Notes: generated by a model from the letters alone, not told the origin. A stretch of DNA of 64,000 bases from CBDANO01 sp965197665 (GCA_965197665.1 CBDANO010000003.1:124001-188000), one strand, 5' to 3'; positions 9,185 through 17,665 are shown, counted from the stretch's first letter. Program-made: numbers and translations.

Positions 9185-12025
9185 ATGGCCGATGAGATAA
9201 TCGTTAGCTTCGACGGCGTGGAGGTCGCGACCACGCCAGGGAAGATGGTGTTGGAGGCCGCCATTGACGCCGGGGTGTACATACCATACTTGTGCTACCA
9301 CCCGGGGATGAAGCCTTTCGCCGCCTGCCGCATGTGCGTCGTCGGGGTAGAGGGAGGCCGCGGCTACCCGGCGGCCTGCGCCTTGCCGGTACAGGACGGC
9401 ATGAAGATCCGCAATGAAGTGGACGACGTTCAACAGTTGCGCCGTTCCGTGATGGACATGCTGATCGCCGAGCACCCCAACGGCTGTCTTACTTGCCATC
9501 GCATCGACATTTGCGGCCCCGGCGATATTTGCTTGCGCCACGTCTCCGTGAACGACCGGTGCGTCACCTGTCCCAAGAACGAACGCTGCGAACTCAAGGA
9601 TACCGTCCGGTATCTTGGCATGAGCCTGGAGTCGCCGCTGCAATACAAGTACCGGCAGATTCCCCTCGAGCTGGGCGACCCGTTCTATGACCGGGACTAT
9701 AACTTGTGCATTGTTTGCGGACGGTGCGTGCGGGCCTGCGAGGAGCTTCGGGGCGACGATGCTATCGGCTTCGTGGACCGGGGAGGCACCGCCCTAGTGG
9801 GCACATCATTTGGAACGTCGCTCTTGGAATCGGGCTGTGAGTTTTGCGGCGCATGTATAGACGTTTGCCCCGTGGGGGCATTGGTGGAAAAGGAGCATAA
9901 GTGGGAAAAGCCGGCGCGCATCGAACGGACGATATGCCCCCATTGCCCGGTGGGGTGCCAATTGAACCTGGAAATCAATGCCAAGGGCCGGTTCATACGC
10001 TCCGTCCCTGAGCTGAACTCGCCGGCCAACCGGGGCCAAGCTTGCTTCCGCGGTAAGTTCGGCCTGGAGTTCATCGGGGAGAAAGCTAGGCTGCGCACTC
10101 CCTTGGTCCGCCGGGGCGGGCGGCTTGAGGAAACCACCTGGGAGGAGGCGTTGGACCACGTCGCCGCCAGATTGAGCGAACTCAAGGGTGAAAGCTTCGC
10201 CTTGCTCACTTCCGGCAACAGCACCAACGAAGAGCACTACCTGGCCCAGAAGTTTGCCCGGGTGGTTATGCAGTCCAACAATGTTGACCAAGTTTCCAAT
10301 GCCCAACCTGAGTTGGTGTTGGGCTTGGAAAGGACGCTGGGGTACGCCGCCGCCACCAACCCGATCTGGGACTTGGAACAGTCGAATTGCATCCTGGTCT
10401 TCAACACCAATCTGACCGAAGAACACAACGTGGTGGGAGTGCCCATAAAGAGAGCGGCCAAGAAGGGTGTAGACTTGGTGGTCATCGACTCCAGGGAGGT
10501 GGAGTTGACCCGCTATGCCCGCAAGTGGCTCCGGCCCGTGCCCGGCACGGAGCTTCTGCTGCTGGGCGGCATCTTGAGGTCCTTGATCGACCAGGGCTTG
10601 GAACAAGACCGGTGGATGGAGGACAACTGCCAAAGTCCGGCTACGCTGCGCTATGCGTTGCGCTCCCTGGAAATGGAACAAGTATCGCAAGCCACCGGCG
10701 TGTCTCAGGAAGACATGGCGGAAGCGGCGCGCCTCTACGGTCAAGCCTCTGCCGCCGCCGTCGTTTATGCCTTGGATAACGTTCCCCACGACCTGCAACG
10801 GGACTGTGTTCGGGGGCTGGTAAACCTCGCCTTGATGACCGGCAACATCGGCCGCTCCGGCTCCGGCATTTATCCCATGAGGCAAGGGGCCAACGAGCAA
10901 GGGGCTTGGGACGTGGGTTGCGTGCCCGACCACCTCCCCGGATATAGACGCATATCCGACGATGCCGCCCGCCGGACCTTCGAGTCGGCCTGGTCCTGCA
11001 GCTTGCCCGCTGCCTCCGGGCTAGGCGCTGCCGCCGCATTGGGTGAAGCCAGGAAGGGTAACGTCCGGGCCATGTTGGTGTTGGGTGACAGTCCTAACCT
11101 GGAAAATGGCAAGCTGGGCGGCGCCCTTGAGGCCTTGGAGGCGCTGGATTTCCTAGTGGTCCACGACACTTTTTTGAGCCAAGCCGCTCAGCGGGCCTCG
11201 GTGGTGCTGCCCCGGTCCACCTTCGCCGAAAAAGACGGGACGTATACCAGCCTGGAACGGCGCATCCAGCGGCTCAAGCCGGTCCTATCGCCGACGCCTT
11301 CCGATGGCAACGGAGGCTCCCAAGCCGAAAGCTGGGTCATTTGCCAGTTGGCCAGCCGCATGAACGCCTCCGGCTTTCACCATTTGTCTGCGAGCGAGAC
11401 CATGGATGAGATAGCCGGGCTGGTACCCATATACGCCGGGCTTACCTACGATCGGCTGGAATCCGAGGGTAGCTTGGTGCTGCGCACCACGTTGGAGAGC
11501 CCCCAGCCGACGCAAGTGTTGTACTCCGGTCGGGAGCACCGGGGTATCCAATGGCCTTGGGTCGATTCGGAATCTCGAGGAACGCCCATCTTGTATGTCA
11601 ACGGCTTCCCGGAGGAGAAGGCCGAGGTGGAAACTCCCCAGTTCCGGGCCACCGACCCGCGGGAAGACTCCGGGTACCCTCTCTGGTACGCGCCGGGCCG
11701 GGTGTTGATGCAACACGACCGGGAGATCCAAGTGGTCCAAGGAAAACGCAACCGGATTGTTCAAGAAACCTGGTTGGAGATCAATCCCGTTGACGCGGCG
11801 GCGCGGGAGATAGAAGAGGGTGACGGCGTGGAAGTATCCGGGGAGGGCCTTCGGGTGACCGGGCGAGCGCGGGTAACCGAGTCGGTACCGGCGGGGGTCA
11901 TTGCTTCAACGTCCCTTTTTGGCCAGTTGGCTTTAGACCTGCAAGCCAGCGAAGAAATGGACCCGGCGGCCCGGCTCCCCGGCCTAGAGACGCTCCCAGC
12001 CAAGATCACCAAGGTTGAAGTGTAG
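9185..12025 (+). CDS. nuoG: NuoG-like iron-sulfur/molybdopterin-fold subunit, formate-dehydrogenase-like but without the catalytic Sec/Cys
   Basis: The 946-residue protein has an N-terminal 2Fe-2S ferredoxin domain, a His/Cys cluster region (CLTCHRIDIC near residue 100), two 4Fe-4S motifs (CIVCGRCVRAC near 176, CEFCGACIDVC near 219), and a molybdopterin-oxidoreductase fold with a further 4Fe-4S motif (CPHCPVGC near 255). At residues 363-376, where formate dehydrogenases have the Sec or Cys followed by His, it reads NNVDQVSNAQPELV: no Sec, Cys or His is present. It is therefore probably an electron-transfer subunit of an NADH dehydrogenase rather than a working formate dehydrogenase. It follows nuoE and nuoF on the same strand with a 222-bp gap. 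Confidence 0.85.
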   Translation: MADEIIVSFDGVEVATTPGKMVLEAAIDAGVYIPYLCYHPGMKPFAACRMCVVGVEGGRGYPAACALPVQDGMKIRNEVDDVQQLRRSVMDMLIAEHPNGCLTCHRIDICGPGDICLRHVSVNDRCVTCPKNERCELKDTVRYLGMSLESPLQYKYRQIPLELGDPFYDRDYNLCIVCGRCVRACEELRGDDAIGFVDRGGTALVGTSFGTSLLESGCEFCGACIDVCPVGALVEKEHKWEKPARIERTICPHCPVGCQLNLEINAKGRFIRSVPELNSPANRGQACFRGKFGLEFIGEKARLRTPLVRRGGRLEETTWEEALDHVAARLSELKGESFALLTSGNSTNEEHYLAQKFARVVMQSNNVDQVSNAQPELVLGLERTLGYAAATNPIWDLEQSNCILVFNTNLTEEHNVVGVPIKRAAKKGVDLVVIDSREVELTRYARKWLRPVPGTELLLLGGILRSLIDQGLEQDRWMEDNCQSPATLRYALRSLEMEQVSQATGVSQEDMAEAARLYGQASAAAVVYALDNVPHDLQRDCVRGLVNLALMTGNIGRSGSGIYPMRQGANEQGAWDVGCVPDHLPGYRRISDDAARRTFESAWSCSLPAASGLGAAAALGEARKGNVRAMLVLGDSPNLENGKLGGALEALEALDFLVVHDTFLSQAAQRASVVLPRSTFAEKDGTYTSLERRIQRLKPVLSPTPSDGNGGSQAESWVICQLASRMNASGFHHLSASETMDEIAGLVPIYAGLTYDRLESEGSLVLRTTLESPQPTQVLYSGREHRGIQWPWVDSESRGTPILYVNGFPEEKAEVETPQFRATDPREDSGYPLWYAPGRVLMQHDREIQVVQGKRNRIVQETWLEINPVDAAAREIEEGDGVEVSGEGLRVTGRARVTESVPAGVIASTSLFGQLALDLQASEEMDPAARLPGLETLPAKITKVEV

Positions 12026-12205
12026 GCGGACCAGCGGTTTGCGGTTTGGTGGAAACTTCCACTTATCCGAGGTCGAAACGCCTTTACGCTCATTGGAACA
12101 TTTACGGTAGACTAACAGCTGGCGGCGGGAATCAAAGGCCCGCGGGCGCCAGGTTGTTTTGGTGTCTTGAGGATGAGTGAAATCGAGCTGGAACAAGGGG
12201 GGCAA

Positions 12206-12973
12206 ATGGCGGATGACGCCACCCTAATCGACTTTGAAACTCCCCGGGCCCAGCCCAATCCCGGCTGGCCCAAGGCCAAGTTGGTGGAACGCAAGGATGT
12301 AACCGGCGACCTGTGGACCATAAAGTTGGACCCCGAGGAAGGTACCTTCAAGTTCAAGGCCGGCCAGTATTGCACTTTAGGGCTCAACGGCATCGAGCGG
12401 GCCTACTCCATAGTGTCGGCTCCCCAAGAACCCTTTTTGGAAGTATTCGTCGAGTTGGTCCCCGACGGCGCTCTGACTCCCTTGATGTGGAGAATGAGGT
12501 TGGGAGACTGCATGTCCATCCGGCCCAGAGCCAAGGGCTTGTTCACCATGGACCAGCGGGTCCACCATCACTTCATGCTGGCAACGGTAACCGGGGTCGC
12601 CCCTTCGGTGAGCATGGTCCGCAGCTGCCTCTACGAGGGCGTACCGGGCCATAAGTTCTACGTCATCCTGGGCGCAAGCTACCAGGATGAGCTAACTTAC
12701 GACAAGGAACTGGCCGCCATAGCGGCCAAGCACCCCAAGCTGCTGGAGTTCGTCCCCAGCGTCAGCCGGCCCAATGAAGAACGAAACGCCGGCTGGCGCG
12801 GAGCGGCGGGGCGGGTCAATAACGTGTTCGAGGAATACCTGGAGAAGTTTAACCTTCCCCAAGACGATACTATGATTTACGCCTGCGGACACCCGGGGAT
12901 GATCGAAGACGTTAAGGCGAAGGTCACTCCCGCCGGGTGGATGTTCAAAGAGGAGCGGTTTTGGGCCCCGTAG
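12206..12973 (+). CDS. FAD/NAD(P)-binding ferredoxin-NADP+ reductase-like oxidoreductase
   Basis: Ferredoxin-reductase fold. An N-terminal FAD-binding barrel carries R-A-Y-S-I-V-S-A near residue 65, matching the R-x-Y-S flavin motif; a C-terminal nucleotide-binding domain has the G-V-A-P motif near residue 132 and ends in the C-G-H-P and terminal aromatic region typical of NADP-ferredoxin reductases. Length about 255. ATG at 12206 follows AAGGGGGG; an earlier in-frame ATG at 12173 is possible but has no spaced ribosome binding site. It follows the nuoG-like gene on the same strand after 180 bp, suggesting it exchanges electrons between NAD(P)H and ferredoxin near that module. Confidence 0.8.
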   Translation: MADDATLIDFETPRAQPNPGWPKAKLVERKDVTGDLWTIKLDPEEGTFKFKAGQYCTLGLNGIERAYSIVSAPQEPFLEVFVELVPDGALTPLMWRMRLGDCMSIRPRAKGLFTMDQRVHHHFMLATVTGVAPSVSMVRSCLYEGVPGHKFYVILGASYQDELTYDKELAAIAAKHPKLLEFVPSVSRPNEERNAGWRGAAGRVNNVFEEYLEKFNLPQDDTMIYACGHPGMIEDVKAKVTPAGWMFKEERFWAP

Positions 12974-13060
12974 CGTCGCCGGTCTAGGCCAGTTAAGGAT
13001 ACCCTGAACTTCTAGCCGATCGCCCAAGCCGCCGGGACAGAGTCCTCTGGGGGCGGAGAG

Positions 13061-13630
13061 TCACTCTTGAGGGCCGGCGTTGCTGCCCAAGAGGATGCGC
13101 TCCACCTCGGGCGCAATAAACGCTGCCATCTCTTTACATTCTTCGTCGCTCAGGCTGGACAGGGGATGCCGGGCCACTACGAACTCGTAGTCCGGTACTC
13201 CCATCATCCTAGTCATTGCCTTGGCGGTGTTCAAGAACACGTGGGTGATTATCGAGGCGGTAGGCACCCCTAGCCGCTCCATCTCGATGCCGTCGTGCAC
13301 ACTGCACGAGCTACAGGAACCTCAATCACCCACCCCGGTAATCAATACGTCTACTCGGTCCAAGGCCTGTTGTATCACCTCCGGCTTGGTGGGCAACGAT
13401 GAGCTATGCTTGCTTAGAAATACCACGTCCTTCAGGCCGTGCTTTTCCTTGAGAATTTCAGCCAACTCCAAGAGGACTTTATCCGAGTTGGCCTTGGTAT
13501 TCTCCAAGAGGCCCAGGGTCTTGCCTGCCAGGACTTGGGGGCGCGCGTTCAAATTGAATTCTCCGGGCGCAAGGCGCGTCCCCTGGGGATTCACTAGACG
13601 CATATTCCTTACCGTCGCGGTTTCAGCCAT
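13061..13630 (-). CDS. UGSC-family selenoprotein
   Basis: The gene is interrupted by TGA at 13322-13324. Reading through gives 189 residues with Sec103 in the motif G-D-U-G-S-C-S-S-C, the hallmark of the UGSC-containing (seleno)protein family first described from marine metagenomes; its biochemical role is unknown, though the U-x-x-C arrangement suggests redox chemistry. ATG at 13630 has GGGGGGCGGAG just upstream and a promoter behind it. The downstream half continues in frame to a stop at 13061 with normal codon use. A hairpin starts 12 nt after the TGA. It converges with the ferredoxin-reductase-like gene and diverges from an AbrB-type antitoxin. Confidence 0.9.
13293..13309 (-). promoter_or_regulatory. 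Putative SECIS hairpin of the UGSC selenoprotein
   Basis: On the coding strand TCGTGCA-GTG-TGCACGA is a perfect inverted repeat starting 12 nt after the TGA; read as a 6-bp stem it has the 5-nt loop AGTGT, matching the loop pattern at the other two selenoprotein genes. Confidence 0.75.
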
Positions 13631-13680
13631 ATTCTCCGCCCCCCTTTTGCGAAAATAGTTAGCCACGGGAACTAATTCAT

Positions 13681-13708
13681 ATAATACACGGGCACCGCCG
13701 TTTTGCAA
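13681..13708 (-). promoter_or_regulatory. Promoter of the UGSC selenoprotein gene
   Basis: On the minus strand TTGCAA (13703-13708) and TATTAT (13681-13686) are 16 bp apart, about 50 bp upstream of the ATG at 13630. Confidence 0.5.
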
Positions 13709-13765
13709 GGCGCCGGCGCGCAGCCTACGTTGAACGTGAGGGGATGGGATGGCCGGCCAGCCGCC

Positions 13766-13794
13766 TTGACAGCCGCGCCTTACCCCAGTAGTGT
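13766..13794 (+). promoter_or_regulatory. Promoter of the AbrB-PIN toxin-antitoxin pair
   Basis: TTGACA at 13766-13771 and TAGTGT at 13789-13794 with 17 bp between them. Transcription would begin close to the AAGGAGGG ribosome binding site at 13801, giving a very short leader. Confidence 0.6.
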
Positions 13795-13813
13795 GTTGGT
13801 AAGGAGGGCACCA

Positions 13814-14056
13814 ATGATTGTCAAAATCACATCGAAGCGGCAGGTCACCTTCCCGGCCCGGGTGCTGGAAGAGCTTGGAGTGGGTCCGGGCGACCAGTTG
13901 GAACTGCTGGAAGGTCCCGACGGTTTCACTTTGCGGCCGAGGCGCATCGACTTGTCTCTTCTCGGTGGACTGCGCGGCAAGATCCCACCCGGCCATCCGC
14001 CCTTCGACATCGATAAGTTCCGGGAGGAGGGGTATGACCCGGCTCTTCGGGATTGA
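13814..14056 (+). CDS. AbrB/SpoVT-type antitoxin
   Basis: An 80-residue swapped-hairpin DNA-binding protein: the start (MIVKITSKRQVTFPARVLEE) is the classic AbrB/MazE-like fold, with a short C-terminal tail that should bind the toxin. ATG at 13814 has AAGGAGGG five bases upstream. It overlaps the following PIN-domain gene by 23 bp, the usual layout for a VapBC-type pair. Expected to repress its own promoter and neutralise the toxin. Confidence 0.85.
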   Translation: MIVKITSKRQVTFPARVLEELGVGPGDQLELLEGPDGFTLRPRRIDLSLLGGLRGKIPPGHPPFDIDKFREEGYDPALRD

Positions 14057-14429
14057 CACGTCTGTGCTGGTGCGGCTGACTACCGGAGAGCCTCCCGACG
14101 CCTATTCGCACTGCGTGAAACAGTTGAACGACTTGGTTGTAAGCGGCGCGGAGATATTCGCGTCGAACCAAGTGATTGGGGAAACCTTCGTAGCGCTCCA
14201 GCACCACTACGGCATATCTGCGGCCGATGCCCGCTCCGAGTTGCTGAAGACGTTGCGCAGCCGTCTCGTGGTCCCCTTGAACGGGCGGGCCGTTATCGAC
14301 GCTCTTGCTGCCTCCGGCAGCCCCGGCCTGTTCGACCGCCTCATCGCCGACGGATACTCACACGCCGGCATGGAAGTCCTGACCTTGGACCAGAAAATGG
14401 TCTCCCTGCCAAATGCGCGGCGCCTTTGA
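14034..14429 (+). CDS. PIN-domain ribonuclease toxin (VapC family)
   Basis: 131-residue PIN-domain protein. The acidic metal-binding residues are visible: Asp in GIDTSVLVRL (residue 8), Glu in VIGETFVAL (about 47), Asp in LFDRLIADGY (about 103) and Asp in TLDQKM (about 121), so it looks intact. ATG at 14034 lies after GGGAGGAGGGG inside the end of the antitoxin gene. VapC toxins cut tRNA or rRNA; the target here is unknown. Confidence 0.85.
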   Translation: MTRLFGIDTSVLVRLTTGEPPDAYSHCVKQLNDLVVSGAEIFASNQVIGETFVALQHHYGISAADARSELLKTLRSRLVVPLNGRAVIDALAASGSPGLFDRLIADGYSHAGMEVLTLDQKMVSLPNARRL

Positions 14430-14446
14430 GGGCGGGTAAAACCGGG

Positions 14447-14584
14447 ATGCAACCCACCCTCGCACAACTCCGCCCCTACCTCCACGCCTTCGACTTCCGC
14501 AGCCTCTTTATAGAGGGCCTGGGCAAGCCCGAACGGTTGCCGGCTTTGAGCGCATTCTGGCATCAGGATAATAATCTGCTATGA
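14447..14584 (+). pseudogene. N-terminal fragment resembling an Eco57I-type restriction-modification enzyme
   Basis: A 45-codon frame whose first 26 residues (L-R-P-Y-L-H-A-F-D-F-R-S-L-F-I-E-G-L-G) look like the start of large class I methylase-endonuclease proteins of the Eco57I/type ISP group. The match then ends and the frame stops at TGA 14582. The remaining body is absent, so it is read as a remnant. Recognition is by pattern only. Confidence 0.4.
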
Positions 14585-14585
14585 T
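14557..14585 (+). promoter_or_regulatory. Possible promoter giving a leaderless antitoxin mRNA
   Basis: TATGAT at 14580-14585 with CTGGCA 17 bp upstream. The ATG at 14592 begins seven bases after the -10 box, and no ribosome binding site is seen, so the antitoxin transcript may be leaderless. Confidence 0.4.
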
Positions 14586-14591
14586 GTCCCC

Positions 14592-14852
14592 ATGAGAACT
14601 ACACTGACCCTGGACGACGACATAGCCGACTCCCTGAAAGAGCAAGCCCGGCTCCTCAACAGGCCGTTCAAGCAGGTGGTGAACGACGTGCTGCGCCGCG
14701 GGATGTCGCCCTCTATGAGGGAGGCCCCGGCGCCCGAGTACCGGGTTGTTCCCCATCGAAGCGGCCTCGCTCCCGGCGTCGACCCGCTGAAATTGAACCA
14801 ACTCAACGACCAGCTTGAGGCCGAGGACTTCTCCGGGCAGAACGCCGGGTGA
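14592..14852 (+). CDS. VapB-type ribbon-helix-helix antitoxin
   Basis: 86-residue protein beginning MRTTLTLDDDIADSLKEQAR, a typical ribbon-helix-helix start, with an acidic C-terminal tail. Its stop overlaps by 4 nt (GTGA) a frame that begins like a PIN toxin, but that toxin is cut short, so this appears to be an orphan antitoxin. Confidence 0.75.
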   Translation: MRTTLTLDDDIADSLKEQARLLNRPFKQVVNDVLRRGMSPSMREAPAPEYRVVPHRSGLAPGVDPLKLNQLNDQLEAEDFSGQNAG

Positions 14853-14980
14853 TAGTGCCGGACCTCAACCTTCTGATCTATGCCCATAAGGGCTCAGCCA
14901 GAAACCTCCCCGCGTTTCACCGGCCATGGCGCCACCAACACCCCAACAACAAGCACACATGGGAACACCCGAACCAGTAA
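14849..14980 (+). pseudogene. Truncated PIN-domain toxin (VapC remnant)
   Basis: From GTG 14849 the frame reads V-I-V-P-D-L-N-L-L-I-Y-A-H, the standard PIN-domain N-terminus with its first Asp. After about 16 residues the similarity ends and the frame closes at TAA 14978-14980; no other acidic PIN residues follow. The break falls where the DUF429-like gene begins, pointing to a past deletion or insertion joint. Confidence 0.6.
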
Positions 14981-15645
14981 ACCTATTCCTGGGATTCGAC
15001 CCCGGGGGCGAAGGCAACTTTGGGTGGAGCATATGCACGGAGGTCGATGGCCGCTTGCAACCATGCCCTACAACCGGATTGGCAGATGACGCTTGGGACG
15101 CTATAACCCAGGTAGACGGCAAAATCAAGTCCCTTTATCCTCACTCATGCGTCCGAGCCGCGGGGATCGACGCTCCGTTGCTGTGGAACAAGAGAGGCGA
15201 CAGAAAGGGCTACAGAAAGGCTGAATGCGTACTCCGCAAGGTGCTAGAAGATACCTGTGGTCCGGTGGACCGCGTTCTGACTTCCAACAGTTTGTATGGT
15301 GCGGTAGTGGTACAAGGCACGTTGTTGTCCAGGCATCTCAGTGAAAAGTGGGACCTGACGATTACGGAATCCCACCCCAAGGTATTAGAGTGTCTGGTGA
15401 ACCATACAGGGCAGCGTCAAATGGTAAAATCACTGACGGCACGCCTGGTTACCACCCATAAAAAGAACCCCACGCACCATGAACGGGACGCCACGCTCTC
15501 CGCAGTTTCGGCATGGGCGGCGATATACGCAAACCCGCCCAAGTGGCAAAACCTCTACGATTGCGACCTCAGCCTATTAAACCCGTCGCAGATACCCGTC
15601 GGCTATTGGATGCCTATCCCGGCTTCGTTCCAATTTGGAGCCTGA
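14959..15645 (+). CDS. DUF429-like protein, predicted RNase H-fold nuclease
   Basis: 228 residues from ATG 14959 (an in-frame ATG at 14926 is also possible; neither has a clear ribosome binding site). The pattern FLGFDPGG near the start, AAGIDAPL near residue 70, TESHPKVL near 145 and an acidic E-R-D-A-T-L near 179 fits the DUF429 family, predicted to have an RNase H-like fold with three acidic residues. It lies at the edge of the toxin-antitoxin remnants, as expected for an accessory gene. Substrate unknown. Confidence 0.55.
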   Translation: MGTPEPVNLFLGFDPGGEGNFGWSICTEVDGRLQPCPTTGLADDAWDAITQVDGKIKSLYPHSCVRAAGIDAPLLWNKRGDRKGYRKAECVLRKVLEDTCGPVDRVLTSNSLYGAVVVQGTLLSRHLSEKWDLTITESHPKVLECLVNHTGQRQMVKSLTARLVTTHKKNPTHHERDATLSAVSAWAAIYANPPKWQNLYDCDLSLLNPSQIPVGYWMPIPASFQFGA

Positions 15646-15704
15646 AACATTAAAAGCCGGGGAGGCGTGGCTAAGATGGGCAAACCGTCCAACGTACCGC
15701 TCAC

Positions 15705-15857
15705 GTGCTGCTATTCCTGCTGGCCGCCGTGGTCTTCTACGTCGGGCTGGGGGTGGGGCTGCAACATAACGCGAACCTGGGTACTGTCCTGTGGGTGGTC
15801 GCCTTCATAATCGTGGCCATCAACGTGGCTTGGATCATAAGGTCGGCAAAGACGTGA
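15705..15857 (+). CDS. Small two-helix membrane protein
   Basis: A 50-codon frame from GTG 15705: two strongly hydrophobic stretches (LLFLLAAVVFYVGLGVGL and VLWVVAFIIVAINVAWII) separated by a short polar loop and followed by a basic tail. No recognised family. The upstream ATG at 15676 is in another frame, so a short frameshift or a GTG start must be assumed; expression is unproven. Confidence 0.4.
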   Translation: MLLFLLAAVVFYVGLGVGLQHNANLGTVLWVVAFIIVAINVAWIIRSAKT

Positions 15858-16116
15858 TGTCTCTCATCGTTACCGGACGGGCGTCTCCGAGATAATGTCT
15901 CAGGCTCCAGACTGGAACGAAGCCCCTATCCCCTAACGCACCCCCACGGTATCCAGGCCAACCCGCCCAAGCAACCCAATCACGCGACGTCAACCGGCGC
16001 CGTATTTTACTTTCCCACTACCCACGTATCAAGACACTAAAGAGCCGGATGATGCGAAGGTATCACGACCGGTTCTCCCGTGCCAAGGGCCCCGCCGGTG
16101 AAGTCATCCCACCGGC

Positions 16117-17157
16117 TCAGGTAAGAGGGAAGGGCGGCTGCCACCATTTTCCAGTGTCGTTCACGTGGATGGAGTCCACCCACTTTACCCACTCGAAACC
16201 GCGTTTGCCGGGCGCCGCCAACCGCACCGGGAAGCCGTGCCCATGAGAGATTGGTTCACCGCCGACGTGGGTGGCCAACAGGTATTCGTCGGCCTCTTTC
16301 AGTGAGAACCGCCGCTGGTAGCCCGTCACGGAGCGCACGGTGACGCTGCCCGCCCCGTACTCCACCCCGGCGGCTTGCAAGACGTCCTTCAAAGGCGTTC
16401 CTTCCCATTCCTGAGTGGAATGCCAACCGCCGGTGCAGTCTAGAACGGCGGTGAGCTTTTCCCGGCTGCGGGTCAGGTCTGCCAATCCGAGTTCCAAGTC
16501 CCGGCGGACGAGTCCCGAAACCTCCAAACGCCAGACATCCTCGTTGACCGAGTTTGGGTCGTCGTTCAACCATGACGTGGTTGGAAAGGCGTTGCCGGCA
16601 AAGCTTCTCCGCTCGTATGAGCCGGTAAAGCGTCTGTCCTCCCCCGGAAGTTCCAAGACATCGGCCACAAGCTCGCCGGCGCGCCACAGGGCGAGGCCGG
16701 CAATACTGAGCCCGGCGAGTCTCATAAAGGACCGCCGTTCGACCCAGAAACGGGGCCGCAGGGTCCAGGAGTGGGTGAAGGTATGCCACACCACGAAGGG
16801 GGCAAGCAGTAGAGACAAGTAAATGTGCCAGCTGACCCCGCTGATTCCCAGGTACGCGAAATAACCGCCGTAGCTCCAACCTATTCCCAGCGCAAGAGCG
16901 GCCAGCAGCAACAAAAGTATGCCTATGGAGCTAAGAAGCAGCGCAGGTTTTCGTTTCCACCGGCCCTTGTTGGTCAGCGGCATGAGGATATTGCGGCCCT
17001 TCCAAAGGAGCAGCGCCACGAGGGCAAACCCGGAAATGCGGTGTACGTGGAGGGCAATCGCCCAGTCGGGCGAGCCTCCTATAAGCCCCAAAAAGCCGGT
17101 CAACAGGGAAAGGCCGCCCGCGATGAGGATGAAAACGTTGGCCCAAGGATGCGCCAT
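16117..17157 (-). CDS. Membrane-anchored molybdopterin-dependent oxidoreductase (sulfite oxidase/MsrP fold) with cytochrome-b-like N-terminus
   Basis: The 346-residue protein combines four hydrophobic segments (about residues 8-30, 40-55, 70-95, 105-130) containing histidines that could hold heme, and a C-terminal molybdopterin domain. The molybdenum-ligand cysteine is in L-D-C-T-G-G-W near residue 255, and S-H-G-H-G-F-P-V-R near 310 is the usual cofactor-binding stretch. Such fusions resemble the MsrPQ pair joined in one chain. No twin-arginine signal is visible because the domain is tethered by the membrane part. Substrate unknown. A second, soluble relative is encoded at 26011-26622. Confidence 0.8.
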   Translation of the reverse strand: MAHPWANVFILIAGGLSLLTGFLGLIGGSPDWAIALHVHRISGFALVALLLWKGRNILMPLTNKGRWKRKPALLLSSIGILLLLLAALALGIGWSYGGYFAYLGISGVSWHIYLSLLLAPFVVWHTFTHSWTLRPRFWVERRSFMRLAGLSIAGLALWRAGELVADVLELPGEDRRFTGSYERRSFAGNAFPTTSWLNDDPNSVNEDVWRLEVSGLVRRDLELGLADLTRSREKLTAVLDCTGGWHSTQEWEGTPLKDVLQAAGVEYGAGSVTVRSVTGYQRRFSLKEADEYLLATHVGGEPISHGHGFPVRLAAPGKRGFEWVKWVDSIHVNDTGKWWQPPFPLT

Positions 17158-17561
17158 CTCGCTGTCCTAGGGGAGGTTACAAACTGCCTTACGTTCGCCA
17201 AGCGCGAGCGGTTTTAGAGCGGCGGCCACGGCAGGGGGGCACAAGCCTCGTACCTACAAGACCAACCTTAACCTCAGGGTGAAGGTTCTTGATTTTGTCC
17301 AGTCTGGTGGGCCAAGCGTTACTGTACTACAAACTTTTGAATGGGTCGTCTCATCGTAAGCATTAGATGCCCACATTGCTATGGAATATCGGCTTTCTGG
17401 TGAACGGTCGAGTCGCCGTCGGGCGTTACCCGTAAGGGGTGATCCGGGTTTGAAGTTGAAGCCTCGGTTGGGGGTGGTCCGTTTGCTGGTTGTGCAATGG
17501 CCGATTCTTCGCCCTTGTTGCAACCAAATGCTACTAGTAGGAGTGCGAAAGCTCCCAAAGC

Positions 17562-17631
17562 GGTTCCGTTTGCTTTTAAGGGATAGCCTATGGTACCAGA
17601 GGAACGCCATCTCCTAAAAGCAAACGAAACC
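17562..17631. repeat. Imperfect 22-bp inverted repeat with 26-bp loop
   Basis: 17562-17583 (GGTTCCGTTTGCTTTTAAGG...) pairs with 17610-17631 with 19 of 22 positions complementary. It is too long for an ordinary terminator and carries no T-run; it may be the remains of a small mobile element. Confidence 0.75.
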
Positions 17632-17665
17632 TGTTAACGGGTTGGGCGGGTTACGCCGAATCTAT

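Noticed and set aside
9185..12025. Formate dehydrogenase alpha subunit
   Set aside because: The fold fits but Sec/Cys and the neighbouring His at the active site are absent, so a NuoG-like role is preferred.
13322..14059. 245-codon minus-strand frame as one gene
   Set aside because: Its first 143 codons lie over the AbrB gene and promoters; the real gene starts at 13630 and continues past the TGA to 13061.
17254..17610. 118-codon minus-strand frame
   Set aside because: No recognisable protein pattern, no ribosome binding site, and it ends in the inverted repeat.
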